Counted from the stretch's first letter, positions 25,469 through 33,702 are shown. The stretch: DNA of 64,000 nucleotides from Nocardia vulneris (GCF_001613425.1 NZ_BDCI01000050.1:1-64000); one strand, 5' to 3'. A program made the numbers and translations. Notes: a model not told the origin generated them from the letters alone.

Positions 25469-25493
25469 GTTTCGGATGACCGGACACGGGCAC
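25469..25493 (+). promoter_or_regulatory. Possible SigF promoter (variant -10)
   Basis: GTTT, 15 nt, GGGCAC, ending 41 bp before the start of the GT9-family gene. It has the same variant form as the site ahead of the GT4 gene. Confidence 0.3.
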
Positions 25494-25534
25494 ACGGGCG
25501 GTATGAAAACCGCGCACCGAAAGATGCCGACCCG

Positions 25535-26509
25535 ATGACCGGCCATGTGCTGGTGGCCCGGTTGGACAGCGCGGGTGATGTCCTGCTCGCCGGTCCCGCC
25601 GTCCGAGCCGTCGCACGCAAAGCCGACACCCTGACCTTCCTCGCCGGGCCGCGCGGCAGTTCGGCCGCCGCCCTGCTGCCCGGCGTGGATCGGGTGCTCG
25701 AATTCGAAGCCGCGTGGATCGGGGCCGACCCGCCGCCGCTCACCAACGCCGGCGTGCGCGCGCTCATCGAATGCGTGCGGCTGCTGGCACCCGACGAGGC
25801 CATCATCGCGACCTCGATGCGGCAATCCCCGTTGCCGCTCGCCCTGCTGCTGCGGATGGCCGGGGTGCCGCGGATCAGCGCCATCAGCCCCGACCAGGCG
25901 GGCACCCTGCTCGATGTCCGCCATCGCGTGGACGACGCACTGCCGGAACAGATCCGGGCGCTCTCGCTGGCGGCCGCGGCGGGCTACCCGCCCGGCGACC
26001 ACCGGTTGCGGGTGCGCCAGGACCTCCCCGAGGTCGACGAATTGACCGGCGGCCCAGGCTATATCGTGCTGCACCCGGGTGCGCCGGAGCCGGCCCGCCG
26101 AATGTCGGCCACGCGCAGCCGGGAGGTCGCCGCCGCGCTCGTCGACGCCGGGCACCGGGTGGTGGTGACCGGCAGCCCGGCCGAGCAGACGCTCACCGGG
26201 ACGGTCGCCCACGGCTTGGCCCGCGATCTCGGCGGCGCCACCGACCTGGCCGGTCTGGCCGCCGTGCTCCGCGACGCCGATGCCGTGGTGGCCCCCAACA
26301 CCGGTGCGGCGCCGTTGGCCGCGGCCGTGGACACCCCGGTCGTCTCGTTGTTCGCGCCGGTGGTGCCGGATCGGCGCTGGGCGCCCTACGGCGTGCCGAC
26401 CGTCGTGCTCGGTAACCGCAGCCGACCGTGCGGCACGCACTGCCTGGATGCGATCCCCGACACCGCGATCATCTCCGCGACCGAGTTGCTGCTCCGTAGC
26501 GCCGGTTGA
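25535..26509 (+). CDS. Glycosyltransferase family 9 (heptosyltransferase-like)
   Basis: A GT-B enzyme of 324 aa related to ADP-heptose:LPS heptosyltransferases. It starts MTGHVLVARLDSAGDVLLAGP, the GT9 signature (xLVxRLDSxGDVLL), and has YIVLHPGAPEPARRMSA near residue 178 and VVAPNTGAAPLAAAVDTPVVSLF near residue 255. Actinobacteria lack LPS, so the acceptor is another glycan; relatives there occur in gene sets for exopolysaccharide or wall sugars. I chose the ATG at 25535 because the conserved motif starts there. It lies in the SigF block, with the GT4 enzyme 1 kb upstream. Confidence 0.85.
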   Translation: MTGHVLVARLDSAGDVLLAGPAVRAVARKADTLTFLAGPRGSSAAALLPGVDRVLEFEAAWIGADPPPLTNAGVRALIECVRLLAPDEAIIATSMRQSPLPLALLLRMAGVPRISAISPDQAGTLLDVRHRVDDALPEQIRALSLAAAAGYPPGDHRLRVRQDLPEVDELTGGPGYIVLHPGAPEPARRMSATRSREVAAALVDAGHRVVVTGSPAEQTLTGTVAHGLARDLGGATDLAGLAAVLRDADAVVAPNTGAAPLAAAVDTPVVSLFAPVVPDRRWAPYGVPTVVLGNRSRPCGTHCLDAIPDTAIISATELLLRSAG

Positions 26510-26528
26510 GGGCCGAATGCCGGGGTAC
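26505..26528 (+). promoter_or_regulatory. Predicted SigF promoter
   Basis: GTTG, 14 nt, GGGTAC, overlapping the last codons of the GT9 gene and ending 46 bp before the UsfY-like start. It has the same -35, spacing and -10 as the promoter at 19843. Confidence 0.6.
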
Positions 26529-26574
26529 CCGCCGGATAACCCTCTTGGGTGAGGTGGACTAGAAAGGACCCTCC

Positions 26575-26916
26575 ATGCTTCCCGGACCGAACGAATCGAC
26601 CACGGGACACAGCGGTGCCGAGCACCACGGACGTCCCGAAGAGAACTTCCCGGACTACACCCGGACCTCACGCACCCACGTCGGTGAGTCCATCGCCGAC
26701 ACCCGCAACTGGCCGGGCATCGTGCTGGTGGCGCTCGGGCTGGTCGGCCTCGGGCTGACCCTGACCGCGGCGGGCTACGGCTTCGAAGGCTGGGCGATCA
26801 TCGGCGCCATCGCGACGGTGCTGTGCTTCGCCGTCGGTGTGCTTGTGGTGGTTGCCGAGCACCGCAGGCTCAAGGCGAAGGAAGGCAAGCAGCTCAGCGA
26901 CCCCGCCGGACACTGA
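26575..26916 (+). CDS. UsfY-like membrane protein
   Basis: A 113-aa protein with a polar N-terminal 50 residues (SRTHVGESIADTRNWPG) followed by two membrane helices (about residues 45-66 and 70-93) and an EHRRLKAKEG tail. This layout and the ESxxDxxxWPG and EHRR motifs recall UsfY, encoded beside usfX-sigF in mycobacteria; the function is unknown. AAGGACC lies 5-6 nt upstream of the start codon. The SigF promoter in front supports membership of the stress regulon. The homology is judged by eye. Confidence 0.65.
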   Translation: MLPGPNESTTGHSGAEHHGRPEENFPDYTRTSRTHVGESIADTRNWPGIVLVALGLVGLGLTLTAAGYGFEGWAIIGAIATVLCFAVGVLVVVAEHRRLKAKEGKQLSDPAGH

Positions 26917-26939
26917 TTGCCGGTCGCGCACCCGGGTAT
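26915..26939 (+). promoter_or_regulatory. Possible SigF promoter
   Basis: GATT, 15 nt, GGGTAT. The -10 is a perfect match; the -35 differs at the second base. It ends 49 bp before the lipoprotein start. Confidence 0.4.
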
Positions 26940-26987
26940 TGCGCAAGGGACACCGCCACAGGCGGTTCCAGCACTGAGGAGAACGAC

Positions 26988-27446
26988 ATGACTCATCATC
27001 GCCGTCGGTCCGGGTTGCGCGTCCTGCTGATCGCCGCGGCGCTAGCGGTCACCCCGCTGGCCGCCGCGTGCTCGGACACCGACAACAAGGAGGCGACCCC
27101 CGCGACGCCCACCGACTCCTCGATCACGTTGTCCATGCCCTCCACCACCGCGCAGGTGCCCGACCCCGACGAGGTCGGCCCCGCGGCCGGAAAGCAGTTG
27201 TGCGACATGATGAGTCCCGAGATCGACAAGTGGCGTGCCGAGGGCGCCGCCGTCGCGCGGGTCACCTTCAACGGTACCGTGCACAACTGGGCCGCACGCA
27301 ACGGCGGCCTCAACGACACCGTGCTGAAGGACCGCAGTGTCATCGACAAGATCACCTCGGCGCACTGTCCCGACGTCCGCAAGCAGGCCCTCGAAGTACT
27401 CGACGCCACCGACCTCGCCGCCGCGCTGGTCGGCTTCGGCGGTTGA
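26988..27446 (+). CDS. Predicted secreted lipoprotein
   Basis: A 152-aa exported lipoprotein. An Arg-rich N-terminus (HHRRRSGLR), a hydrophobic core and the lipobox LAAAC place the lipidated Cys at residue 28. A Thr/Ser/Pro linker then leads to a folded domain of about 85 residues containing two further Cys (LCDMM and AHCPD), likely a disulfide. GAGGAG lies 7 nt before the ATG. The family is not recognised. Position and the GGGTAT element upstream suggest stress control. Confidence 0.75.
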   Translation: MTHHRRRSGLRVLLIAAALAVTPLAAACSDTDNKEATPATPTDSSITLSMPSTTAQVPDPDEVGPAAGKQLCDMMSPEIDKWRAEGAAVARVTFNGTVHNWAARNGGLNDTVLKDRSVIDKITSAHCPDVRKQALEVLDATDLAAALVGFGG

Positions 27447-27465
27447 GCGTGGACAGGCCGGACCG

Positions 27466-27660
27466 ATGACCGAACGCCATCACCGCAACGTCGTAGAACT
27501 CCTTGTCCTGCAACACAACCGAATGCGCGAGCTACTGGAGGAGATGCTCGCCTCGGTAGGCCAGGAACGCCGGGCGTCGTTCGAAGAGTTCGTGCGCTGG
27601 CTCGCGGTCCACGAGGCCACCGAGGCGGAGCTGATGCAGGGCACCGCCGCCGGGCGCTAG
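27466..27660 (+). pseudogene. Hemerythrin HHE-domain fragment
   Basis: A 64-codon frame containing the first half of an HHE cation-binding domain: ELLVLQHNRMRELLEEM, then FVRWLAVHEATEAELM, with the His-x-x-x-Glu pattern of the diiron site. Full proteins have about 150-190 residues and four to five metal-binding His. Here the frame stops just after the third conserved position, and no continuation is visible in other frames before the next gene. It is either a truncated relic or a minimal domain. It starts 20 bp after the lipoprotein gene and may be cotranscribed. Confidence 0.55.
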
Positions 27661-27681
27661 GAGACAAGGGGCCCGGCGCTC

Positions 27682-28773
27682 CTATGCCTCCGATTCGCCC
27701 CTACGGCCCAGCAGTTGTAGCACCGTGTCCACCGGCATGGCGGGTACGTGGTGTCCGTTGCGGCCCACCATGGTTCGGCCCGCGAAGAGGGCGTTGAGCA
27801 CCGCCTCCTCGACCACTTCCACTGCGGCTTCGTAGAACGGATTCAGCTGACCCCAGGGAATGAATCTCAGGTTCTCGTAAGAGGTTTCGCCGTCGGGGAA
27901 GGCACTGGTCAACGCGCCCTCGTTGGCGGTGGAGAAGGCCAGGAAGATGTCGCCGGAGAAGTGTGAGCCCGTGGTGCCCGTACGCGCCAACCCCAGCGGC
28001 ACCCTGCGGGCCATTGCGGTCAACTGGCCCGGTAGCAGGGGTGCGTCGGTCGCGAGCACCACGATGACCGAGCCGGAACCCGCAGGCGCGGTCCAGGTTC
28101 CGAGCGGATTGTCGGCCAGTAGTTGCGTGCCGACCGGGACGCCGCGGATCACGAGTTCCCGGCGCGCCCCGAAGTTCGCCTGCACGAAAGCACCCACCGT
28201 GTAGGTGTCCGCGCCGTAACCCACACGGCGCGAAGCGGTCCCGTTACCACCCTTGAAGCCGTAGCAGACCATGCCGGTGCCACCGCCGACGCTGCCCTCG
28301 GCGACCGGCCCGCCCGCCGCGGCCGCAATGGCGGAAACGGCGTCCGCCGTGGTGATGTGTGCGCGGTTGATGTCGTTCAGGTAGCCGTCCCAGGTCTCGG
28401 CGACCACCGGCAGCGCCCAATCGTCCGGCGCGTCCGGGAACGCGCCGACCAGCCAGTCGATGATGCCGCGGTGGCAGGTGCCGACGGCATGGGTGTTGGT
28501 GACGAGCACGGGCAGCGACAGCGCCCCGGTCTCGGTGAGGAAAGTGGTGCCGGTCATTTCACCGTTGCCGTTCAACGAATACCAACCCGCGGCGCACGGC
28601 AGGAACACACCGTCGCGGCCGCGCGGCAGGATCGCGGTGACGCCGGTGCGCACCTCGTCGCCGCGGATCAGCGTGGTGTAGCCGACTTCGACGCCGGGCA
28701 CGTCGGTGATCGCGTTGAACTGCCCCGGGACGCCGGTGAATTCGAGGCCGTGGGCTCGCGCGCGCAGAGTCAT
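27682..28773 (-). CDS. P1-family aminopeptidase (DmpA/BapA-like)
   Basis: A self-cleaving Ntn-type peptidase of 363 aa that removes N-terminal D- or L-amino acids or cleaves beta-peptides. Hallmarks are NAITDVPGVEVG at residue 20, TNTHAVGTCHRG near residue 92, and GGGTGMVCYGFKGG near residue 163. The likely cleavage site is Gly234-Ser235 within GSGSVIVVLATDAPLLP, which makes Ser235 the new N-terminal nucleophile of the small subunit. The late NEGALTSAFPDG is less typical. No signal peptide, so cytosolic. It is convergent with the HHE fragment and has no operon partners. Confidence 0.9.
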   Translation of the reverse strand: MTLRARAHGLEFTGVPGQFNAITDVPGVEVGYTTLIRGDEVRTGVTAILPRGRDGVFLPCAAGWYSLNGNGEMTGTTFLTETGALSLPVLVTNTHAVGTCHRGIIDWLVGAFPDAPDDWALPVVAETWDGYLNDINRAHITTADAVSAIAAAAGGPVAEGSVGGGTGMVCYGFKGGNGTASRRVGYGADTYTVGAFVQANFGARRELVIRGVPVGTQLLADNPLGTWTAPAGSGSVIVVLATDAPLLPGQLTAMARRVPLGLARTGTTGSHFSGDIFLAFSTANEGALTSAFPDGETSYENLRFIPWGQLNPFYEAAVEVVEEAVLNALFAGRTMVGRNGHHVPAMPVDTVLQLLGRRGESEA

Positions 28774-28902
28774 GGGACGAGCCTAGGGAACAAACTCGAC
28801 TGCCGCGCGGCAATTTCGGCGAACATCCTTCGGCTCGCGGACCCGCGCCCCGGACATCGATCGGCCGCGTTTGCGCAGCTCCGGACCGGCTATGCCGGGG
28901 AC

Positions 28903-30387
28903 ATGAGGTCACTATGGTTGAACGACGCCGAGGTTCCGGCGCGGCTGCGGCTGACACCGGGCTCGCGCTTCGACACCGTTGTGATCGGTGCGGGACTCAC
29001 CGGTTTGGCGACCGCGTTACTGCTCGCCGAGAACGGCGTCCAGGTGGCCGTGGTCGAAGCCAAACGGATCGGCAACGGGACGACCGGCGCCACCACCGGG
29101 AAGATCAGTCTGTTGCAAGGCATCCGCGCCCAGCGGATCCGGCGGCAGCACACCGCGGGCACCCTGCGCGACTATATCGCGGCGAATCACGAAGGCCGGC
29201 AATGGTTGTTGCGGTTCTGCGCCGAACACGCCGTGCCGGTGCAGCAGGCCGATGCCTTCACCTACGCGCAGCGCAAGTCCGAAATCGACCTGGTCCGTGC
29301 CGAATACGAGGTGACCCGGCAGGCCGGACTGCCGACCGAGCTGGTCCCACAGCTCGACCTGCCTTTCCCCGCATTCGGCGCGGTACGCCTGGCCGATCAG
29401 GCGCAGGTGGATCCGATGGCGGTGCTCGCCGCGCTTGCGGTGGACGTGGAGGCGCACGCGGCGCCGATCTACGAATCGACCCTGGTGCACAATGTGCGGC
29501 GCGGCTCGGACGGGGACCTCACGGTCGAGACCGAACACGGTGATCTCGGCGCGGGCACCGTCGTCTTGGCCACGGGCACACCCATACTCGATCGCGGCGG
29601 CTTCTTCGCGCGGCTCACCGCGCAACGCTCGTACCTGGCGGCCTATCGGGTCGCCGACGACCTTCCGCGCGAAATGTACCTCAGCGCCGGGCAACCCACC
29701 CGTTCGCTGCGCTACACCCCGACACCCGACGGGGAACTGCTGTTGGTCGGCGGCAACGGACATCCCGTCGGGCGCACCCGCTCGGAGCGGCAGCAGCTCG
29801 ACGACTTGACCACCTGGACCCGAAAATGGTTCCCCACCGCGGAACTCGTGCAGGAATGGTCGGCCCAGGACTATGTGCCGGTCGGCGAGCTTCCCTACGT
29901 CGGACCACTGCTGCCCGGGCAGGACAGCATCTTGGTCGGCACCGGATACGCGAAATGGGGGCTCACCAACGGTGTCGCCGCAGCCTTGGCGCTGGCCGGG
30001 CGGATCACCGGTAAATCACCGAGCTGGGCGGGCGCGCTGGCCAGTTGGCGGCCTGGCGAACTGAAGTCGCTGCGGTCAGCGGCAGCCACGAATGGCGCTG
30101 TGGCACAACGGCTCACCGCCGGATGGTTACGCGCCGCCGCCCATGGCGCGCACACCGTGCCCGCCGAAGGCTGCGGGGTAGTGCGGCGACACGGTCTGCG
30201 CCCGACCGCGACCAGCACGGTCGACGGCGTCACGACCACTGTGTCCGCGGTGTGTCCGCACCTCTACGGCATCGTCCGCTGGAACGATGCCGAACGCTCC
30301 TGGGATTGCCCGTTGCACGGCTCCCGCTTCGCCACCGACGGCACCCTGCTGGAGGGGCCCGCCACCGAATCGCTCGGCCCGCTGTAG
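28903..30387 (+). CDS. FAD oxidoreductase with C-terminal Rieske domain
   Basis: A 494-aa two-domain redox protein. The N-terminal DAO-type flavin domain begins with the Rossmann motif VVIGAGLTGLATALLLAENG (about residues 28-47), and GYAKWGLTNGVAAAL near residue 350 is the second FAD contact. The last 80 residues form a Rieske [2Fe-2S] domain with CPHLYG and CPLHGSRF as the Cys-His pairs. This design is known from a family of small oxidoreductases (IPR-type glycine/D-amino-acid oxidase plus Rieske) with unknown substrate, often stress-linked in actinobacteria. The ATG at 28903 is chosen because the conserved start MRSLWLN follows and the longer frame is antisense to the P1 peptidase. Confidence 0.9.
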   Translation: MRSLWLNDAEVPARLRLTPGSRFDTVVIGAGLTGLATALLLAENGVQVAVVEAKRIGNGTTGATTGKISLLQGIRAQRIRRQHTAGTLRDYIAANHEGRQWLLRFCAEHAVPVQQADAFTYAQRKSEIDLVRAEYEVTRQAGLPTELVPQLDLPFPAFGAVRLADQAQVDPMAVLAALAVDVEAHAAPIYESTLVHNVRRGSDGDLTVETEHGDLGAGTVVLATGTPILDRGGFFARLTAQRSYLAAYRVADDLPREMYLSAGQPTRSLRYTPTPDGELLLVGGNGHPVGRTRSERQQLDDLTTWTRKWFPTAELVQEWSAQDYVPVGELPYVGPLLPGQDSILVGTGYAKWGLTNGVAAALALAGRITGKSPSWAGALASWRPGELKSLRSAAATNGAVAQRLTAGWLRAAAHGAHTVPAEGCGVVRRHGLRPTATSTVDGVTTTVSAVCPHLYGIVRWNDAERSWDCPLHGSRFATDGTLLEGPATESLGPL

Positions 30388-30562
30388 CAGCGCTTGCCAG
30401 TTGCCGAGCCGGCGCGCATAGCAAGTTCCTGCTGAAAAGCCGCGCTGTCGGGATCTGTTCAGCGCACGTTGGCTAGCGTTGTTGTCGTGGTCCTCGACCG
30501 GCGCCGGTTACCCAACACCGCGGCGGCGCACCACCATTGAGCGGCGGGGAGTCCGCGCGGAG

Positions 30563-31099
30563 TCATCGGCACACCGGCTCCGCGCGGGCGAGGATCTCCT
30601 CGACCGTCTGCTCGACGGTGAGATCCGAAGTGTCCAGCCACAATCCGATGCGCGGCGTCTCCGCCCGCAGCACAGTATCCAGATCCTCGACGGTGAACGA
30701 GCCGTACGCGACCTTGCCGCGCCCGGCCTCGCGCTCCGCGACCGCCGCCGGTCGCGGAGCCAGCACCACCACATACAGCGGGCGGGTCCGGAACTGCTCG
30801 ATCGTGTAGGGCAGCAACTCCCCGAGCACCGTGTCCTGCACGATCGCGGTGAAACCCGCCGCGGCGTACGTGTCCGCCGTCTGGGCGGCGAGGCGGTGCC
30901 GCAACCGCAACTGCTCCATCGCGTCAGCCGTGGGCTCCCTGCTCATCTCGGCTCGCCCGCCGACGACGAACCGCCGGTAGGTGTCGCCGCGGACATGCGC
31001 CGAGCGCGGCAGTCGCGCCGCAAGTGCCTGCGCCACCGTCGATTTGCCCGCCGCCTGAATACCGGTGATGAGATAAGCCGATGCCGTCATACCGATCAT
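30563..31099 (-). CDS. P-loop kinase/ATPase (AAA_33, phosphotransferase-like)
   Basis: A 178-aa small-molecule or RNA kinase-like protein. It starts with AYLITGIQAAGKSTVAQALA, a Walker A of the form GxxxAGKST, near residues 10-20; TAIVQDTVLG supplies a Walker B-like Asp near residue 88, and the lid is Arg-rich. Relatives include gluconate kinase-like and chloramphenicol phosphotransferase-like enzymes, so it might phosphorylate a small compound. The ATG at 31099 overlaps the stop of the acetyltransferase gene by 4 bp, which decides the start. It forms a two-gene operon with that acetyltransferase; both resemble drug-modifying enzyme folds. Confidence 0.8.
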   Translation of the reverse strand: MIGMTASAYLITGIQAAGKSTVAQALAARLPRSAHVRGDTYRRFVVGGRAEMSREPTADAMEQLRLRHRLAAQTADTYAAAGFTAIVQDTVLGELLPYTIEQFRTRPLYVVVLAPRPAAVAEREAGRGKVAYGSFTVEDLDTVLRAETPRIGLWLDTSDLTVEQTVEEILARAEPVCR

Positions 31100-31944
31100 G
31101 CTTCCAGCCCCGGCAATCGATTTTCCGCACCCGCTAGCCACTCGTCCCGGCACAACCCGTACTCCACCTCCCCGTGCTCGGTACCCGGCAGCGGATCCTC
31201 GAAGTCGAGGTGAAACGTGCGGACGTACCGCAGACCCACTTTCTCCAGCACACGACGCGAACCGAGATTGACAGCCATGGTCTGTGCCCACACCCGCTGC
31301 ACCCCGAACTCGGCAAACCCCTTGTCCACCAGCGCCCGAGCCACTTCGGTCGCATACCCCCGCCCCCACACCGACGCCGAGAATCGATAGCCCAGCTCGA
31401 CCTCCCGACACCCACCCTCCACCGGCGGCTGCAATGCGACCCAACCCACAAACGCGCCCACCGGTTCCGCGTCGACCCCTGCCGCCACCACACCCACTCC
31501 CTCATCCAAGTCCGGCGCAGTGGTGCCGGACGAACTCGCGATCACCGCCGCTTCGTCGGCCGAGTTCGGCGACACGGTCCCCGGCGAACTCGTCAGCGCA
31601 CCCTTTCGGGTGGCCGAATCCGGCGACCAGTGGGCCGACCGCGCGCCGCGGTCCATCGCGCCACCGTCGGCCATGGCGGAGGGCGGTATCGTCGACCGCT
31701 CCAGCACCGCGAAACGCCCCAGCGGACTCCGTGCATAGTCACGCAGAATTCGAGGCAACACCTCGCCCTCGATTTCGGCGCGCGGCGTCGGCTCCCCGGT
31801 CAGGTACTGCATCACCGCCGGATCGCTGTCCAAGCACACCAGGTCGTCGACGTCGTCCGCGTCGAACCGGCGCAATACCAACCGTGGCGTCTCCAGAAAA
31901 ATCCGCACCGGCCATCCTGTTCCGACCGCCGCCCACCCGTCCAA
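31096..31944 (-). CDS. GNAT acetyltransferase (RimJ/L type) with internal insertion
   Basis: A 282-aa acetyl-CoA-dependent transferase. It begins with LETPRLVLRRFDADD (residues 17-31), the RimJ/L-type signature, and its CoA loop and following helix are in ASVWGRGYATEVARALVDKGF near residue 188. Between strand beta3 (RFAVLER, ending at about residue 83) and the next strand (GAFVGWVALQP, from about residue 162) lies a Ser/Ala/Gly/Asp-rich insert of about 75 residues not expected in a GNAT. It is in frame and would be a surface loop. Start may be the ATG at 31944 or a GTG 12 codons later. Its stop overlaps the P-loop kinase gene. Substrate unknown. Confidence 0.85.
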   Translation of the reverse strand: MDGWAAVGTGWPVRIFLETPRLVLRRFDADDVDDLVCLDSDPAVMQYLTGEPTPRAEIEGEVLPRILRDYARSPLGRFAVLERSTIPPSAMADGGAMDRGARSAHWSPDSATRKGALTSSPGTVSPNSADEAAVIASSSGTTAPDLDEGVGVVAAGVDAEPVGAFVGWVALQPPVEGGCREVELGYRFSASVWGRGYATEVARALVDKGFAEFGVQRVWAQTMAVNLGSRRVLEKVGLRYVRTFHLDFEDPLPGTEHGEVEYGLCRDEWLAGAENRLPGLEA

Positions 31945-32062
31945 CCCATTTCGCCCGGCGGGCGGCTCGCGCCACCGGACTTCGGGGCTGGCAGGGTGCC
32001 CGGGGACGGCTCTACTGTGGCATTCTGTCCTGCGCAGTGGGCTGGGATGAGCAAGGTGGGTT

Positions 32063-32578
32063 GTGGTGCTGAGTCAGGATGTCGAACTGGCCGGGCGGTG
32101 GTGGCAGTGGGCGATGTCGATACCCACCGAACGTAACCCCGTCTGCGACGAGACCGGTCGGTTTGCTGGCGCGAATCAGCCCGCGGACGTCTGGTTCCTC
32201 GCCGGCACATTCGGCGGCAAAGCGAGTCGGCGCTGCGAGATCCCCCATGGCAGGCCGATCTTCTTTCCCCTGTTCAACATGATGCACAGGACCACGCTGC
32301 GTAACCGACGCATCCCCTACGTCGCGAGCGCGAGCGGTCACGCCGAACTCAACGGCGTACCCCTGCCGGTCCGCGAGGTCGCCAACCGCAAACCCTTCCC
32401 CGTCGAAGCCGTCGAGGGCGGCCCCTTCGGCGAACACGGCCGCTACAAAGCAACCGCCTGGGGCCTCTGGGCCGCCCTGGAAGACCTCGCCTACGGCAAC
32501 TACATCCTCACCTTCGGCGGCGAATACGAACCGGGCGGCTTCTGGGTAGAAGCCACCTACGACCTCGAAATCGTCTGA
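32063..32578 (+). CDS. Conserved hypothetical protein
   Basis: A 171-aa protein. The N-terminal half carries WWQWAMSIPTERNPVCDETG, VWFLAGTFGG and RCEIPHGRPIFFPLFN, a recurring pattern (aromatic WWxWA, conserved NPVxD, LAGTFGG, and C-x-IPxGxxxFFP) in secreted actinobacterial proteins of unknown role. The C-terminal half ends with a beta-rich YILTFGGEYEPGGFWVEATYDLEI. Unlike many relatives it shows no signal peptide from the start chosen. It starts about 118 bp from the divergent acetyltransferase gene. Its stop borders the repeat island. Confidence 0.65.
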   Translation: MVLSQDVELAGRWWQWAMSIPTERNPVCDETGRFAGANQPADVWFLAGTFGGKASRRCEIPHGRPIFFPLFNMMHRTTLRNRRIPYVASASGHAELNGVPLPVREVANRKPFPVEAVEGGPFGEHGRYKATAWGLWAALEDLAYGNYILTFGGEYEPGGFWVEATYDLEIV

Positions 32579-32619
32579 CCCGCACCCACACCCGTTCTGG
32601 TCCGCCAGACCTGACCAAC

Positions 32620-32930
32620 GGAGCTGGTCCGCCAGAGTAGAGCCGCCAGAGCTGGTCCGCCAGGCAGAGCCGCCAGGCAGAGCCGCCAGTCCGGGGCCCC
32701 TGGAACCAGTACGCCAGGGCAGAGCCACCAGATCGGGACCCCCGAAACCAGTACGCCAGAGCAGAGCCACCAGATCGGGACCCCCGAAACCAGTACGCCA
32801 GAGCAGAGCCACCAGATCGGGGTCTCCGGAACAGGTCCGCCAGAGCTATGCCGCCAGAGCTGGCCCCTTCGGAACTGGTCCGCCGGGGCTGGTCCGCCGG
32901 GGCTGGTCCGCCAGAGCTATGCCGCGGGGA
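32620..32930. repeat. Minisatellite with 42-bp unit and degenerate flanks
   Basis: Two identical 42-bp copies (32720-32761 and 32762-32803) and a partial third to about 32828 sit within a longer field of degenerate CTGGTCCGCCAGAGC and CAGAGCCGCCAG units. The region lies directly after the hypothetical gene and is not convincingly coding; frames are open because the unit is a multiple of three. Confidence 0.85.
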
Positions 32931-33026
32931 TGGGTGTGGATCCCGAGAACGGGTGCAGAGCTTAGCTCGCGCTGTGACGGCAGGGCCGCTGGTTCGAGCG
33001 GTGGCTGGGTCTTGTTGGGGTTCCTT

Positions 33027-33203
33027 GCGTTTGGGCTTGTCGGCTGGCTCCCGCAGTGCGACGAAACCAGTTTCGTGCACCTGCCGCGGGAGTTACATGG
33101 ATAGCGCTGAGCACGTCAGGTGCCGTACCCGGCTGTAGGAGCACGTCAGGTGCGCGGTGTCATGTCACTGCGTGGTCATCTTGCTGTGGTGGCGTCTCGA
33201 GCG
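33027..33203 (+). repeat. Arm A of a 177-bp inverted repeat pair
   Basis: The complement of this segment recurs at 34104-34280. The best 109 bp (33042-33150 versus 34157-34265) differ at about seven positions. Inside is a compound hairpin: outer CTCCCGC/GCGGGAG and inner ACGAAAC-CA-GTTTCGT, extended by GTGC/GCAC across a one-base bulge (33049-33092). GAGCACGTCAGGTGC occurs twice in this arm, at 33109-33123 and 33139-33153. No transposase is nearby. Confidence 0.85.
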
Positions 33204-33376
33204 GCTTGGGAGAAGAACCCGCGTGAGTTGAGCAAAAGGCGTAAGTGGTGCAGGGGGTAAGTGATGCGCGGCGCGCGTGGTGCAACGCGGGTGCGGCAGA
33301 GCAACGCGGGCGGGCAAGTAGCAGCGGGGCGGGTGGGTAGCAGCAGGGCGGGTGGGTAGCAGGGCGCGCGGTCGTG

Positions 33377-33513
33377 ACCAAGCGACAGATAGGTGGAGGT
33401 CACAGAGTGTTCCTACGGTTCACAGCAGCCGTAGCTGCTGTGAACCGTATAGAAGGTCTGTGAGCTCCAACTCGCGCAGCGAAACACGCCGGGGGGCAAC
33501 GACACCCGCTCGA
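33377..33513 (+). repeat. Duplicated hairpin module, copy 1
   Basis: A 137-bp block repeated in the same direction at 33939-34078. It opens with ACCAAGCGACAGATAGG, which also occurs alone at 33789-33805, and ends with ACACCCGCTCGA. At its heart is a 64-nt hairpin (33400-33463): outer stem TCACAGA/TCTGTGA, 7-nt symmetric internal loop, perfect 15-bp inner stem TACGGTTCACAGCAG and complement, 6-nt loop. It could be a structured RNA or a protein-binding palindrome. Confidence 0.75.
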
Positions 33514-33576
33514 CAGCGCGGATGGCGCAGCGCGGATGGGGTGGGGCGGGTGGGGTGGGGCGGGTGGAGTGGGGCG

Positions 33577-33702
33577 GAGCGACGCGGGAGCGCCGAGCAA
33601 CGCGGGAGCGCCGAGCAACGCGGGAGCACCGAGCAACGCAGGAGCACCGAGCAACGCAGGGGCACCGAGCAACGCAGGGGCACCGAGCAACGCGGGGCGC
33701 GG
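33577..33702. repeat. 18-bp tandem repeat, 7 copies
   Basis: Seven units at an 18-bp period with consensus GAGCAACGCGGGAGCGCC; the later copies drift to AGGAGCACC and AGGGGCACC. It lies between the two copies of the hairpin module. It has the same unit length as the repeat at 24556, but the sequence is unrelated. Confidence 0.9.

Noticed and set aside
32508..33080. A frame starting MHETGFVALREPA in arm A (minus strand), matched by one at 34227 in arm B (plus strand)
   Set aside because: The shared first residues simply reflect the inverted arms; after the arm both frames run into unrelated repeats, so no common protein exists.
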